This document shows, piece after piece, positions 35,920 to 43,215 of a DNA stretch of 43,215 bases (the stretch's first letter is position 1; every line of letters starts with the position of its first letter). The DNA comes from Verrucomicrobiota bacterium (GTDB taxonomy: Bacteria; Verrucomicrobiota; Lentisphaeria; JABSQK01; JAJFLO01). The stretch spans positions 1 to 43,215 of the forward strand of contig JAJFLQ010000068.1 of the NCBI GenBank assembly GCA_021772615.1, read 5' to 3'. A program made the translations under genes and the position numbers. The notes below the pieces were generated by a model. It searched no databases, was not told where the DNA came from, and worked only from the letters and a program-made list of their open reading frames with translations.

Positions 35920-37368
35920 TCACTCCACGTGCCTTTCGAGGGATAAAGACGCCAGATTCGTACCCAGGACTGCACGCAGGTCTTCGGCCGCCAGAGCATA
36001 CTCGATCCCTACCGCTGCCAGACGCTGCTCGGCCACAATCACATCCCGCTGCACCTCGTTCAGACGGGTCAAGGATACCATACCTGCTGCATATTCGGCG
36101 GTGACATCATCCCGAATACGCAGCGTGACCCTGCGAATCTCCTCCTGCACGGCAAGCTGCTCCCGCGCCGTCCGCAGCCATTCCAGCTCGTGCGCGACCT
36201 CACTTACCAGGTTTTTCCATTGTTCCTGAATCTCGAAGAGTCGTACCCGCACGTCGTGTTTCTTCTCTCGCCACCGCTCGATTTTTCGGCCTCCCGCAAA
36301 CGCGTCCCAGCTAACTTCCGCACCATAGCTCAGGCCCAGATCGTCGCCGGCATAGCGCAACTCGTCCCGCCGAAAGGCCCACATGTCCGCCACCGCATCA
36401 AGGCGGGGGAACATGCCGGCCAGTTCAACACCCGCATCTGCCCGTCGTTTCTCGAGGTCCGCCAGCATCTGCTTCATGTCGGGCCGTGCTGCGACAGCCG
36501 TCTCCAGACCTTCTTTCAGCGACATACGGTCCAGAGTTGAGTCCGGCTCGGCACGGTCGACAAGTCGCGCTGTCAACATGTCCGGTGTATAGGCAAGCCC
36601 CAACAAGGCTGCGACCGATATCAGGCTGGCACGATATTCACGTGTCGCTGTGAGCTGTGCCGCGCGCGCCGTCTCGACACGCAGTTGAAAATTCAGCACG
36701 TCTGCCCGGGACGCAGTCCCGGCCTCGTATTTCAACTGCGTCTCATCGAAGAAACGCTTATTAAACGCCATGTCGGCCTCGGCAATTTGAATGTGATGCT
36801 GAGACAAGAGGCTCCCGTAGTACGCTGCGGCAACGGCGCGTACAAGGAGGCGTTGGGCATCCGCATGCGCGTAGGTGGCAGCCACTTCGTCGTACTTTGC
36901 TGCCGCTATCGCGTAATTCCTCAGGAAGCCGTCGAACAACGCCAACGACGACGTCGCACCAAGAAAGTAATTCTCGCCCGACACACTGTCGGAGCCGAAC
37001 GTCTGATCCCTCGGTACATCGTGGACGTGTTCAGCAGAAAAACGGAAGCCGACCTGAGGATAGTACCCGGACAACGCCTGCTTGCGCCGCGCCGTGGCTG
37101 CGGCGGTTCGCGCCTGGACGGCGAGCAGACCTGGATTGCCTTTCAGGGCGATCTCCTTCGCAGTCTGCAGGTCGAGTTCGGCGGGCAGCACACGCCCAAC
37201 GGCATGCATGTGCTGGTCGTGATACATCTTCATCAAATGCGGTGTGTAAGGCGATGTGTCGACCGTTAATGTCTCGCAGCCACACAAGCCCATGGCGACC
37301 AGGAATGTGGACACGCATTGGCACCACGTGGTCCCGGCGTTCGCGCCATTGTTGCAGCTGGGGCTCAT
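35920..37368 (-). CDS. TolC-family outer-membrane efflux lipoprotein
   Basis: A 482-residue outer-membrane efflux protein. The signal ends in FLVAMGLCGC, a plausible lipobox, so it is probably lipid-anchored as in the NodT/OprM group. Two long coiled-coil repeats follow: the first from ALKGNPGLLAVQARTAAATARRK, with ALFDGFLRNYAIAAAKYDEV and the motif KYEAGTASRADVLNFQLRVETAR, the second around DMKQMLADLEKRRADAGVELA and YAAGMVSLTRLNEVQRDVIVA. These duplicated helical hairpins build the periplasmic tunnel. No membrane-fusion protein or inner-membrane pump is adjacent, so it probably serves pumps encoded elsewhere or type I secretion. Confidence 0.9.
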   Translation of the reverse strand: MSPSCNNGANAGTTWCQCVSTFLVAMGLCGCETLTVDTSPYTPHLMKMYHDQHMHAVGRVLPAELDLQTAKEIALKGNPGLLAVQARTAAATARRKQALSGYYPQVGFRFSAEHVHDVPRDQTFGSDSVSGENYFLGATSSLALFDGFLRNYAIAAAKYDEVAATYAHADAQRLLVRAVAAAYYGSLLSQHHIQIAEADMAFNKRFFDETQLKYEAGTASRADVLNFQLRVETARAAQLTATREYRASLISVAALLGLAYTPDMLTARLVDRAEPDSTLDRMSLKEGLETAVAARPDMKQMLADLEKRRADAGVELAGMFPRLDAVADMWAFRRDELRYAGDDLGLSYGAEVSWDAFAGGRKIERWREKKHDVRVRLFEIQEQWKNLVSEVAHELEWLRTAREQLAVQEEIRRVTLRIRDDVTAEYAAGMVSLTRLNEVQRDVIVAEQRLAAVGIEYALAAEDLRAVLGTNLASLSLERHVE

Positions 37369-37652
37369 ATCCTTGGATCTCGAATGAAATTTTTGTTCGT
37401 GGCAAAACCATGCACGTCATGCTGCGATGCCGGCTCAGCCGGCATCAGCGACGGGCCGTGCCGACGACATGACGGGTACTTTCCGCTTAGTGTACGTGCC
37501 ATAGGTCGCCGTGCCAGCGGACACGGACACTTTTTGCGGATTCAATCTACCGCGGCTGGGCAATCCTCCAACCGGCGATAAGGTACGCCTTCATCCAGAC
37601 GCCGCAACAACGCGCGTCGACACGCAATCCAACAGACAACGGAGAACAGCAA
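37369..37652. other. Divergent intergenic region with nested inverted repeats
   Basis: A 284-base gap between the tolC-like gene (minus) and rph (plus). It contains a near-perfect 21-base palindrome, GATGCCGGCTCAGCCGGCATC (37426-37446), nested with an outer pair CGTCATG (37415-37421) / CATGACG (37468-37474). GGAGA just before 37653 is the rph ribosome-binding site. No coding segment is apparent. Confidence 0.4.
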
Positions 37653-38378
37653 ATGGCACGCATCGACGGCAGACGTAACGATCAGCTGCGAGACTGTAAG
37701 ATCACCACAAATTTTCTGCATCATGCCGCGGGATCGGCCGTGATCGAACACGGCAAAACCCGGGTGCTGTGCGCCGTGTCGGCGGTTGCCGGCGTACCAC
37801 GATGGATGAAGGAACAAAAAGTTCCCGGCGGCTGGGTTACCGGCGAGTACCAGATGCTGCCCGCATCGACCTCCGGCCGGACATCGCGCGATATCAATCG
37901 CGGTCGCCTTAACGGCCGAGCCCAGGAGATACAACGACTCATTGGTCGATGCATGCGGGCCGCGGTGGATCTTGCGAAACTGGATGGTTATACGCTGTAT
38001 ATTGACTGCGATGTGCTTGATGCCGACGGCGGCACGCGCTGCGCAAGCATCAATGGCGCGTGGGTGGCGTTGAACCTGGCTGTGAATCGGCTTTTGGCAG
38101 AGCGAAAGATTGCCAAAAATCCGATCTGCGAATCGATCGCGGCAATCAGTGTCGGCATTGTCGACGGAACGCCGATGACGGACTTGTGCTACCACGAAGA
38201 TGCCGCCGCGGACGTCGACATGAATGTAGTGATGACCGGCGGCGGCGAGTTTATCGAGCTACAGGGCACGGCGGAATCCGGTTCCTTCTCGCGAAAGCAA
38301 ATGCTGGACTTGACGGCGTTGGCGGAATCCGGCATTACAGACATCCTGGCATTGCAACGCGACAGCCTCGCCGGCTGA
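37653..38378 (+). CDS. rph: Ribonuclease PH
   Basis: A 241-residue phosphorolytic 3'-5' exoribonuclease that trims tRNA 3' ends. It opens with RIDGRRNDQLRDCKI, then GSAVIEHGKTRVLCAVS, GGWVTGEYQMLPAST, the Arg-rich RGRLNGRAQEIQRLIGR, IDCDVLDADGGTRCASINGA with catalytic Asp residues, and EDAAADVDMNVVMTGGGEFIELQGTAE. Length is normal for the family. ATG 37653 has GGAGA upstream. It often sits next to an inosine/xanthosine triphosphatase gene; here a methyltransferase gene follows after 9 bases. Confidence 0.95.
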   Translation: MARIDGRRNDQLRDCKITTNFLHHAAGSAVIEHGKTRVLCAVSAVAGVPRWMKEQKVPGGWVTGEYQMLPASTSGRTSRDINRGRLNGRAQEIQRLIGRCMRAAVDLAKLDGYTLYIDCDVLDADGGTRCASINGAWVALNLAVNRLLAERKIAKNPICESIAAISVGIVDGTPMTDLCYHEDAAADVDMNVVMTGGGEFIELQGTAESGSFSRKQMLDLTALAESGITDILALQRDSLAG

Positions 38379-38387
38379 AACCATGCC

Positions 38388-39341
38388 GTGCATCCCGACG
38401 CCACACACGCTGCGGCCCGCGACCGCTTTAATCGCGAATGGGATAGGAGATTGGGCGTTTTCCATCGCTACGCGTCCCCGCCGTGGTGGTACGAGGGCTT
38501 GACGCTCACACCGGAGTTGGACTATGTATACGAGCGATTTCTCCCGATCGCCGAGTACATCCATGACCTGCGTCGTGTCGTCGCGGACACCTTGCCGTGC
38601 CGCGCGTGGCTGCCGCGCGTGCTGCTATCGCCACCCTATCGCTCGCTGCCGGATTTCTGGCGCCGCCTCCCGCGTCGATTCCACAGTCGCGTTGCGTGGT
38701 TGCCGAATGACCTCGACGAGATTGCCGTTCACCTCGCAAGCCCCACTGTACACGGCGCCCGGTTCATGCGGTATCCGGAGCAGCTGCCGGCACTGGTTGC
38801 GTACGGGCTGGATCGCGGTCTGTCCACGGTGCGGTGTTTCGACTTCGGCTGCGGCACGGGTCAGGGCACCTACGAGATCGCCCAGTGCCTCGATGGCCGG
38901 GTCGAGAGTTGTCTGGTGATCGGCATGACCATCGAGCCGCTTGAGGCATGGATGGCAAGTCGGGGACGCCTGCCGAATCCCCAACCGCGAGCAGGGCAAC
39001 CGATCACTATCCCCTACCCGCGCCCGGAGTTGCGCTCGACAACGTGCATTCGCTTTGTCGCCGGCGACATGCTCCGCGCTACATTCCGCGACGCAGCCGA
39101 CATTATCGTCTGCAACGGTGTGATTGGCGGCCCCAAGCTCAACCACGATGCCGATTTTCGGCAACTGTGGACGGTCGTTTCGACTTGCCTGAAGGATGGC
39201 GGTCTATTGGTAATCGGTGAACAATTTCACGATGGTCATCGGCTGCGCGCCGCCCGTTTCGTCGCACTCGGTGGCAAGTTGATCCGGCACCAGCGCACAG
39301 CAGGCCGCTCGACGTTCATCACCGTGAGCCGCACGACGTGA
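38388..39341 (+). CDS. SAM-dependent methyltransferase-like protein
   Basis: A 317-residue protein with a class I methyltransferase core in its second half: motif I FDFGCGTGQGTYEIA, an acidic position after LVIGMTIEPLEAW, a motif IV-like ADIIVCNGVIGGP, and LKDGGLLVIGEQF. The first half (about 1-145) is rich in Trp, Arg and Pro (SPPWWYEGLTLTPELDYVYE) with no recognised domain. The arrangement vaguely recalls CheR-type enzymes, but the substrate is unknown. The start is GTG 38388, 9 bases after the rph stop; an ATG at 38383 is out of frame. It converges on gnd with a 51-base gap. Co-transcription with rph could hint at an RNA substrate, which is speculation. Confidence 0.75.
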   Translation: MHPDATHAAARDRFNREWDRRLGVFHRYASPPWWYEGLTLTPELDYVYERFLPIAEYIHDLRRVVADTLPCRAWLPRVLLSPPYRSLPDFWRRLPRRFHSRVAWLPNDLDEIAVHLASPTVHGARFMRYPEQLPALVAYGLDRGLSTVRCFDFGCGTGQGTYEIAQCLDGRVESCLVIGMTIEPLEAWMASRGRLPNPQPRAGQPITIPYPRPELRSTTCIRFVAGDMLRATFRDAADIIVCNGVIGGPKLNHDADFRQLWTVVSTCLKDGGLLVIGEQFHDGHRLRAARFVALGGKLIRHQRTAGRSTFITVSRTT

Positions 39342-39392
39342 ACACGAGTGGAACCTTGGAACAGCGGTGCGGCCGGATCGGAAGGCGGCAGA

Positions 39393-40865
39393 TCACGCGT
39401 TGTACGATGTCGATGCGGTGGTGCCACCGGTGCCGGTCCAGTTGGTATGGTGGAACTCTCCCGCAGGCCGGTCGATCCGCTCGTAAGTGTGGGCCCCGAA
39501 ATAATCTCGCTGCGCCTGCAGCAGATTTGCCGGCAACCGTTCGCTGCGGTACGCATCGTAGTAGCTGAGCGCACTGCTCATGGACGGTGCCGGTATTCCG
39601 CGTTCTATCGCCGTTGTCAATACACGCCGCCACCCCGCCTGTGCGGAAGACAGTACGTCGGCGAAGTGTGGGGCTACCAACAGATTCGGAAGTTCCGGAT
39701 TCACGCTATACGCATCGCGAATATGGTCGAGAAACGCGGCACGGATGATGCAGCCATTGCGCCAGATCGAGGCGACACTGCCCAGATCAAGATGCCAGCC
39801 GAACTCAGAGGAAGCGGCAGACAGCATGTGAAAGCCCTGGGCGTAGGCGCAGATTTTCGACGCATAGACTGCGTCTGCCAATGCCGTTACGACATCGTTT
39901 GCATTCGCATCGGCGGCCTTAGGAGCCGGTCCGGCCAAGATGCCGGCGGCCGCGACGCGCTCGGTCTTCAGCGACGAGATGCAGCGGGCAAAAACGGCCT
40001 CGGCTATCTGCGCCGCCGGCACCCCCTGTTCGATAGCGGTGATTGCGGTCCACCTGCCGGTTCCTTTCTGTCCGGCCTTGTCCATGATCACGTCCACCAG
40101 CGGTTGCCCCGTGTCGTCATCGGCTACCGCGAGGATCGCAGCGGTGATCTCGATAAGAAACGAATTCAGCGGGCCGCTATTCCAGCGAGCGAACACGGCG
40201 CTCATCTCCGAGACCGACATGTTGAGCCCAGCAGACATCAGGTGATAGGCTTCGGCAATCAATTGCATGTCGCAATACTCGATACCGTTGTGAACCATCT
40301 TCACGAAATGCCCGGCTCCAGCGTTGCCCAACCAAGCGCAGCAGGGCGCGCCGTCATCGGTCTTCGCCGCGATTCCCTGCAACAGGTCCGTTATTGCGGG
40401 CCATGCCGCGACGTTCCCTCCGGGCATGATCGACGGCCCGTTCAACGCGCCTTCTTCGCCGCCGGAAATGCCGGCACCGACAAAGAGAATATCGCGCTCT
40501 TGCAGTGCGGCCGTACGGCGGTTTGTGTCCAGATAGTTACTGTTGCCGCCGTCGATAATGATGTCGCCGGCATCGAGGTACTCACACAACTGCTCCACGA
40601 CGTTATCGACTGCGGCGCCGGCCCGGATCATAAGCACGATTCGCCGAGGCCGTTGCACCAGTCTGCAGAGGTCGGCGAGGCTGTCGGCGCCGATGATGGT
40701 CTTGTCCTTTGCCCGCGTCTCGACAAATCGTTTCACCTTCTCGACACTACGATTGTAGACCGCGACACGGTGTCCGTTTCGCGCCATATTCAGCACCAGA
40801 TTTTCGCCCATCACGGCGAGACCGATCAGGCCAACATCAGCGTGGGTATCATTTTGCATAGTCAT
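39393..40865 (-). CDS. gnd: 6-Phosphogluconate dehydrogenase, decarboxylating
   Basis: A 490-residue enzyme of the oxidative pentose phosphate pathway that turns 6-phosphogluconate into ribulose 5-phosphate, CO2 and NADPH. It has the nucleotide-binding fold GLIGLAVMGENLVLNMARNG with NRSVEK, IIDGGNSNYLDTNRR, GGEEGALNGPSIMPGG, the catalytic Lys in GHFVKMVHNGIEYCDMQLI, and the C-terminal dimer domain GTGRWTAITAIEQGVP with ERIDRPAGEFHHTNWTGTGG. Length is normal for the long, dimeric form. ATG 40865 has AGGA 6 bases upstream. A structured non-coding stretch lies immediately upstream of it. Confidence 0.95.
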   Translation of the reverse strand: MTMQNDTHADVGLIGLAVMGENLVLNMARNGHRVAVYNRSVEKVKRFVETRAKDKTIIGADSLADLCRLVQRPRRIVLMIRAGAAVDNVVEQLCEYLDAGDIIIDGGNSNYLDTNRRTAALQERDILFVGAGISGGEEGALNGPSIMPGGNVAAWPAITDLLQGIAAKTDDGAPCCAWLGNAGAGHFVKMVHNGIEYCDMQLIAEAYHLMSAGLNMSVSEMSAVFARWNSGPLNSFLIEITAAILAVADDDTGQPLVDVIMDKAGQKGTGRWTAITAIEQGVPAAQIAEAVFARCISSLKTERVAAAGILAGPAPKAADANANDVVTALADAVYASKICAYAQGFHMLSAASSEFGWHLDLGSVASIWRNGCIIRAAFLDHIRDAYSVNPELPNLLVAPHFADVLSSAQAGWRRVLTTAIERGIPAPSMSSALSYYDAYRSERLPANLLQAQRDYFGAHTYERIDRPAGEFHHTNWTGTGGTTASTSYNA

Positions 40866-40907
40866 GGATATTCCTGCCTTTTGTTCACTACAATCCTGTT
40901 CTATATA

Positions 40908-41054
40908 CTGGCGGGTACATTCACCCTCTCGCTGAATAAAGGATCCGGCCCCGGAGGACCGTGCGTAGATATTGCCCGCCAGGGCTCATCCTTACCCACA
41001 AATGTAGCGAAGGACATTGTGGGTGGTTTGTCTGGGTTCCGACCTTAGTCGGAA
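40908..41054. other. Structured non-coding stretch with three consecutive hairpins
   Basis: Within the 261-base gap between gnd and the TPR gene three inverted repeats follow each other. Stem I pairs 40908-40917 (CTGGCGGGTA) with 40973-40982 (TGCCCGCCAG preceded by T), 10 pairs including one G-U, around an inner TCCG/CGGA hairpin. Stem II pairs ACCCACAAATGT (40994-41005) with ACATTGTGGGT (41014-41024), with one bulged A. Stem III is TTCCGAC/GTCGGAA (41037-41054) with loop CTTA. No T tract follows on either strand. Candidates are a gnd leader element (minus strand), a small RNA, or a repeat unit of the genome. I cannot match it to a known RNA family. Confidence 0.4.
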
Positions 41055-41126
41055 TTCAAACGACCGGTGCGCACTCGTAACCACGCGAAAAGAATTTCAC
41101 ACAGGAAATCCCAAATCGACCGGCCC

Positions 41127-42329
41127 TCACTCGGGCGTGCGGTTCACTGCCTGATGCTTCCAGATGGTACGCACGCGGTCCATTGTAAATGCCGCATCGT
41201 CTGTACGTTCCATCCGCGCAAGGAGATCGGCGTAATTTTCAAGCACCAACGCAACCTCGGCGTGATTGCGACCCAGCGCCCCTTCGAGAATGGCAATCGA
41301 GCGTCTGTAGTTCGATTCCGCGAGATCATAATTGCCGAGTTCAATATAAACATACGCCAGGTTGTTCAGACTCTGCGCCACTTGATAGTGAAATGGACCA
41401 AACACCGATTCCCGGATCGACAACGCACGCTCGTGCAACGCGGCGGCGACCTCGAACTCACCCTGAAACCTGTAAACCTGTGCGAGGTTATTCAGAACCA
41501 CGGCCACCTGCGGATGATCGTCACCGAAAAATGTCTTGTTTATTTTCAACGCGCGTTCGTACAGTGGCCGGGCCTCCGCGTAGCGCCCCTGATCGACACA
41601 AAGCAACGCAAGATCATTGAGGCTTGATGCCACGTTGGGGTGACTGCGCCCGAGCGCATTTTCGTTGATCGAGACAGATCGACGGTAGAGTACTTCAGCC
41701 GCCGTGAGGTCGCCTTTCGCCTTATGTACGCCGGCGAGGTTACTGAGGACTGTGGCGACATTGGAATACCCGGCACCGAGGGATTTTTCATGAATTCTGA
41801 GTGCTTCGCCCAGGTTGTACTCCGCCTGGTCCGCTTTTCCCTGTGTGCTGTATATTTCGCCGAGACTGTTGAGTATGTCCGCCATCTCGCTGGAGTCCGC
41901 CGCCCCTTGCACCGCCAGTGTTTTCCGCGCCTGTTGATACAACCACTCGGCATCGGAGTATTCTCCCTGATCATGATGGAGACGACCGAGTTGCGCCTCG
42001 ATTTTTGCGGTCGAAACATGATTGGGCCCGTTCACCGCGCGGCTGGCCTCGAGTGCCTGGCGGCATAGAGACTCGGCCTCGTCATAGCGCCCCTGATTGC
42101 GGTACACGGTGATGAGATTGTCAAAACTTGTAATATGCCGCGAATCGTGTGGACCAAATGACGCGGAGAGATCAACGCCTTTCCTAAACAACGACTCCGC
42201 GCGGTGAAAGTCGCCCTGATTCAGGGCAACCACGCCTTGCTGATTCAATGTGTTCCATTTATTTCCGGAATGGATGCACCCGGCCGACATCGCGGCAGCC
42301 AGAACACCTGTCAACATTCGTTGCAACAT
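41127..42329 (-). CDS. TPR-repeat lipoprotein (kinesin-light-chain type repeats)
   Basis: About 400 residues. A lipoprotein signal (MLQRMLTGVLAAAMSAGC, lipobox-like SAGC) is followed by seven to nine tetratricopeptide units of about 42 residues, the kinesin-light-chain type, with phrases such as ALNQGDFHRAESLFRKGV, IYSTQGKADQAEYNLGEAL, LALLCVDQGRYAEARPLYERAL and LAYVYIELGNYDLAESNYRRS, and the inter-repeat GxxHPxVA motif. Such domains bind protein partners. I chose ATG 42329 because it starts at the signal peptide with AGGAG upstream, formed by the end of the preceding gene; the open frame begins at 42374. No catalytic domain is present. The preceding gene ends 7 bases upstream. Confidence 0.85.
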   Translation of the reverse strand: MLQRMLTGVLAAAMSAGCIHSGNKWNTLNQQGVVALNQGDFHRAESLFRKGVDLSASFGPHDSRHITSFDNLITVYRNQGRYDEAESLCRQALEASRAVNGPNHVSTAKIEAQLGRLHHDQGEYSDAEWLYQQARKTLAVQGAADSSEMADILNSLGEIYSTQGKADQAEYNLGEALRIHEKSLGAGYSNVATVLSNLAGVHKAKGDLTAAEVLYRRSVSINENALGRSHPNVASSLNDLALLCVDQGRYAEARPLYERALKINKTFFGDDHPQVAVVLNNLAQVYRFQGEFEVAAALHERALSIRESVFGPFHYQVAQSLNNLAYVYIELGNYDLAESNYRRSIAILEGALGRNHAEVALVLENYADLLARMERTDDAAFTMDRVRTIWKHQAVNRTPE

Positions 42330-42336
42330 AGCTGGG

Positions 42337-42867
42337 TTACTCCTGTGGCTGCAGCAGGTTATTGATGCGAGCATCGACGTCTATGGCGTCAGGTGATGGA
42401 AAAATGGTCTTGTCTTCGATACGCCCGAGTAGCGACTCAAGAAAAACCAGGTCGCCGTGCAGTCGCGCGAGCTGGGCAGTACTGAGATGTTCGGCGTTGC
42501 GCCGCAGGTATATGGCCACTTCGGTGAGTTCGTCGGTGACCATACTGACCGTTTGCCGATACAGATTGTCCTGCGTTTCGTCGAGCATTGTATCGCAACG
42601 GACACGCAATGAATCGACAAGTTCCTCGGAGCGCTGGCGCGATACCTCGGCGCTCCATAGCCGCGCAGCCTCGATTTTCTGCGGCAGCAAATAGATGAGA
42701 AACGTTTCGAAGCATAGAACAACGATTATCGTCACTGTCGAAACATATACCAGCCACCCCGCCCGTCTTTTTGGCGGTGCCGCCCGCAGACCAGACGCTT
42801 GAATGTGTGACACCCCCACGCGCGACGGCACATCGTGAGATGCCGGTGGATCTGGCTTAACCTGCAT
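42337..42867 (-). CDS. Single-pass membrane hypothetical protein
   Basis: A 176-residue protein with a 36-residue cytosolic N-terminus, one membrane helix (WLVYVSTVTIIVVLCFETFLIYLL), and a mainly helical extracytoplasmic part (SRQRSEELVDSLRVRCDTML, then TDELTEVAIYLRRNAEHLS, with an LARLHGDLVFLESLLGRIE heptad-like stretch). I recognise no family. The ATG at 42867 has GAGGTGA upstream, and its stop lies 7 bases before the TPR gene start, so the two are one transcript and perhaps one envelope complex. Confidence 0.7.
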   Translation of the reverse strand: MQVKPDPPASHDVPSRVGVSHIQASGLRAAPPKRRAGWLVYVSTVTIIVVLCFETFLIYLLPQKIEAARLWSAEVSRQRSEELVDSLRVRCDTMLDETQDNLYRQTVSMVTDELTEVAIYLRRNAEHLSTAQLARLHGDLVFLESLLGRIEDKTIFPSPDAIDVDARINNLLQPQE

Positions 42868-42878
42868 TGATTCTCACC

Positions 42879-43215
42879 TCATTCGAGCCGCTCGATTTTG
42901 TCCACGAAACGGCCGGTCGCGCCCCAGCGGACGCGCTTAAACGAGCGATCGACGAAGTGGATTCGAACGCGATCCGCACGTTTCAGGCAGCCGATGGCAA
43001 AATCATAGACGTCCTCGTCGGCAACATTAAGAACCTCGAACGCATCGCCACCTGTGCTCTGTTGTATCGTGAGCAACCGCTCTTTGCGTATTTTGCCCAC
43101 CTCGACTGCGGTAACGATACGACCAACGATGATCCCCCCGGTTCGCGTGGTACGCGTGAGCTTGCGACTTTCTACGGAAAACACCGGCTCAATCCCGGTT
43201 GAGACCGGATAGACG
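42879..43215 (-). CDS. Hypothetical protein, C-terminal part, truncated by the window edge
   Basis: The frame is open from the window edge to TGA 42881-42879, about 111 residues. The visible part has strand-like segments (GIIVGRIVTAVEV, LLTIQQS, DVYDFAIGCL, RIHFVDRSF) and ends in ATGRFVDKIERLE. I recognise no family. A GTG at 43184 could be a start, but the frame stays open upstream without interruption, so a longer protein is likely. It ends 11 bases before the membrane protein gene and so heads, or continues, this operon. An opposing plus-strand frame (42867-43202) is taken as its shadow. Confidence 0.5.
   Translation of the reverse strand, partial: VYPVSTGIEPVFSVESRKLTRTTRTGGIIVGRIVTAVEVGKIRKERLLTIQQSTGGDAFEVLNVADEDVYDFAIGCLKRADRVRIHFVDRSFKRVRWGATGRFVDKIERLE

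Noticed and set aside
39348..41048. A 566-codon plus-strand open frame
   Set aside because: It lies antisense to gnd, which has complete family motifs. The frame looks like a shadow in high-GC DNA, with low-complexity composition and no domain.
42867..43202. A 111-codon plus-strand frame at the right edge
   Set aside because: The opposing frame is open to the edge, fits the operon spacing and feeds a good ribosome-binding site for the next gene.

Overview
The window is about 43 kb of protein-dense DNA at roughly 55% GC. It carries some 34 protein-coding genes (three of them partial or broken), no rRNA or tRNA that I can see, and no CRISPR array. The gene set points to a Gram-negative, probably rod-shaped bacterium: outer-membrane barrels, a TolC-type efflux protein, lipoproteins, RodA, MreB, MurD and an undecaprenyl-diphosphate synthase. 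The signalling style is rich in hybrid histidine kinases, with a Ser/Thr kinase whose activation loop starts DWG and a natural AroA-AroK fusion. This reminds me of the PVC superphylum (Kiritimatiellota/Lentisphaerota-like) or a similar uncultured lineage. That placement is inference only.

Layout. 1-141 is the right end of an IS66-family element, which has cut into the 3' end of a small secreted-protein gene (138-635). 1105-6270 is a tight plus-strand set: outer-membrane barrel, orphan ABC-type substrate-binding protein, and a 980-residue hybrid kinase with HPt. 6308-12372 is a minus-strand block: a DUF3015/DUF4105 envelope pair behind a good promoter, an RsmB-like rRNA methyltransferase overlapping a sigma-54 activator, and a membrane-anchored hypothetical. 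A divergent region at 13.4 kb separates mazG (minus) from a Ser/Thr kinase fused to a cyclic-nucleotide-type domain (plus). 15.6-23.9 kb on the plus strand holds a YugP-like membrane metallopeptidase, rodA, a degenerate histidine kinase with an intact receiver, murD translationally coupled to a LysM lipoprotein, a MEMO1-AMMECR1 fusion and a receiver protein. 23.9-28.5 kb (minus) is a three-gene phosphorelay operon with ATGA overlaps. 28.7-35.0 kb (minus) is uppS, mreB, mutS and aroA-aroK. 35.1-41 kb carries ung, a tolC-like gene, rph, a methyltransferase and gnd. The right end is a minus-strand set of envelope or TPR proteins running off the window.

How the genes fit together. Two themes dominate. 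One is envelope growth (rodA, mreB, murD, uppS, LysM, DUF4105). The other is phosphorelay signalling: six proteins with receiver and/or kinase domains, plus the sigma-54 activator and the Ser/Thr kinase. Housekeeping genes (mutS, ung, mazG, rph, gnd, aroA-aroK) lie between them, so this reads as chromosomal core with lineage-specific fusions rather than an island. The most unusual items are the pseudo-histidine kinase next to rodA, the kinase-CNB-helical fusion, a MazG whose second active site is eroded, the AroA-AroK fusion, and a strongly structured non-coding stretch upstream of gnd.
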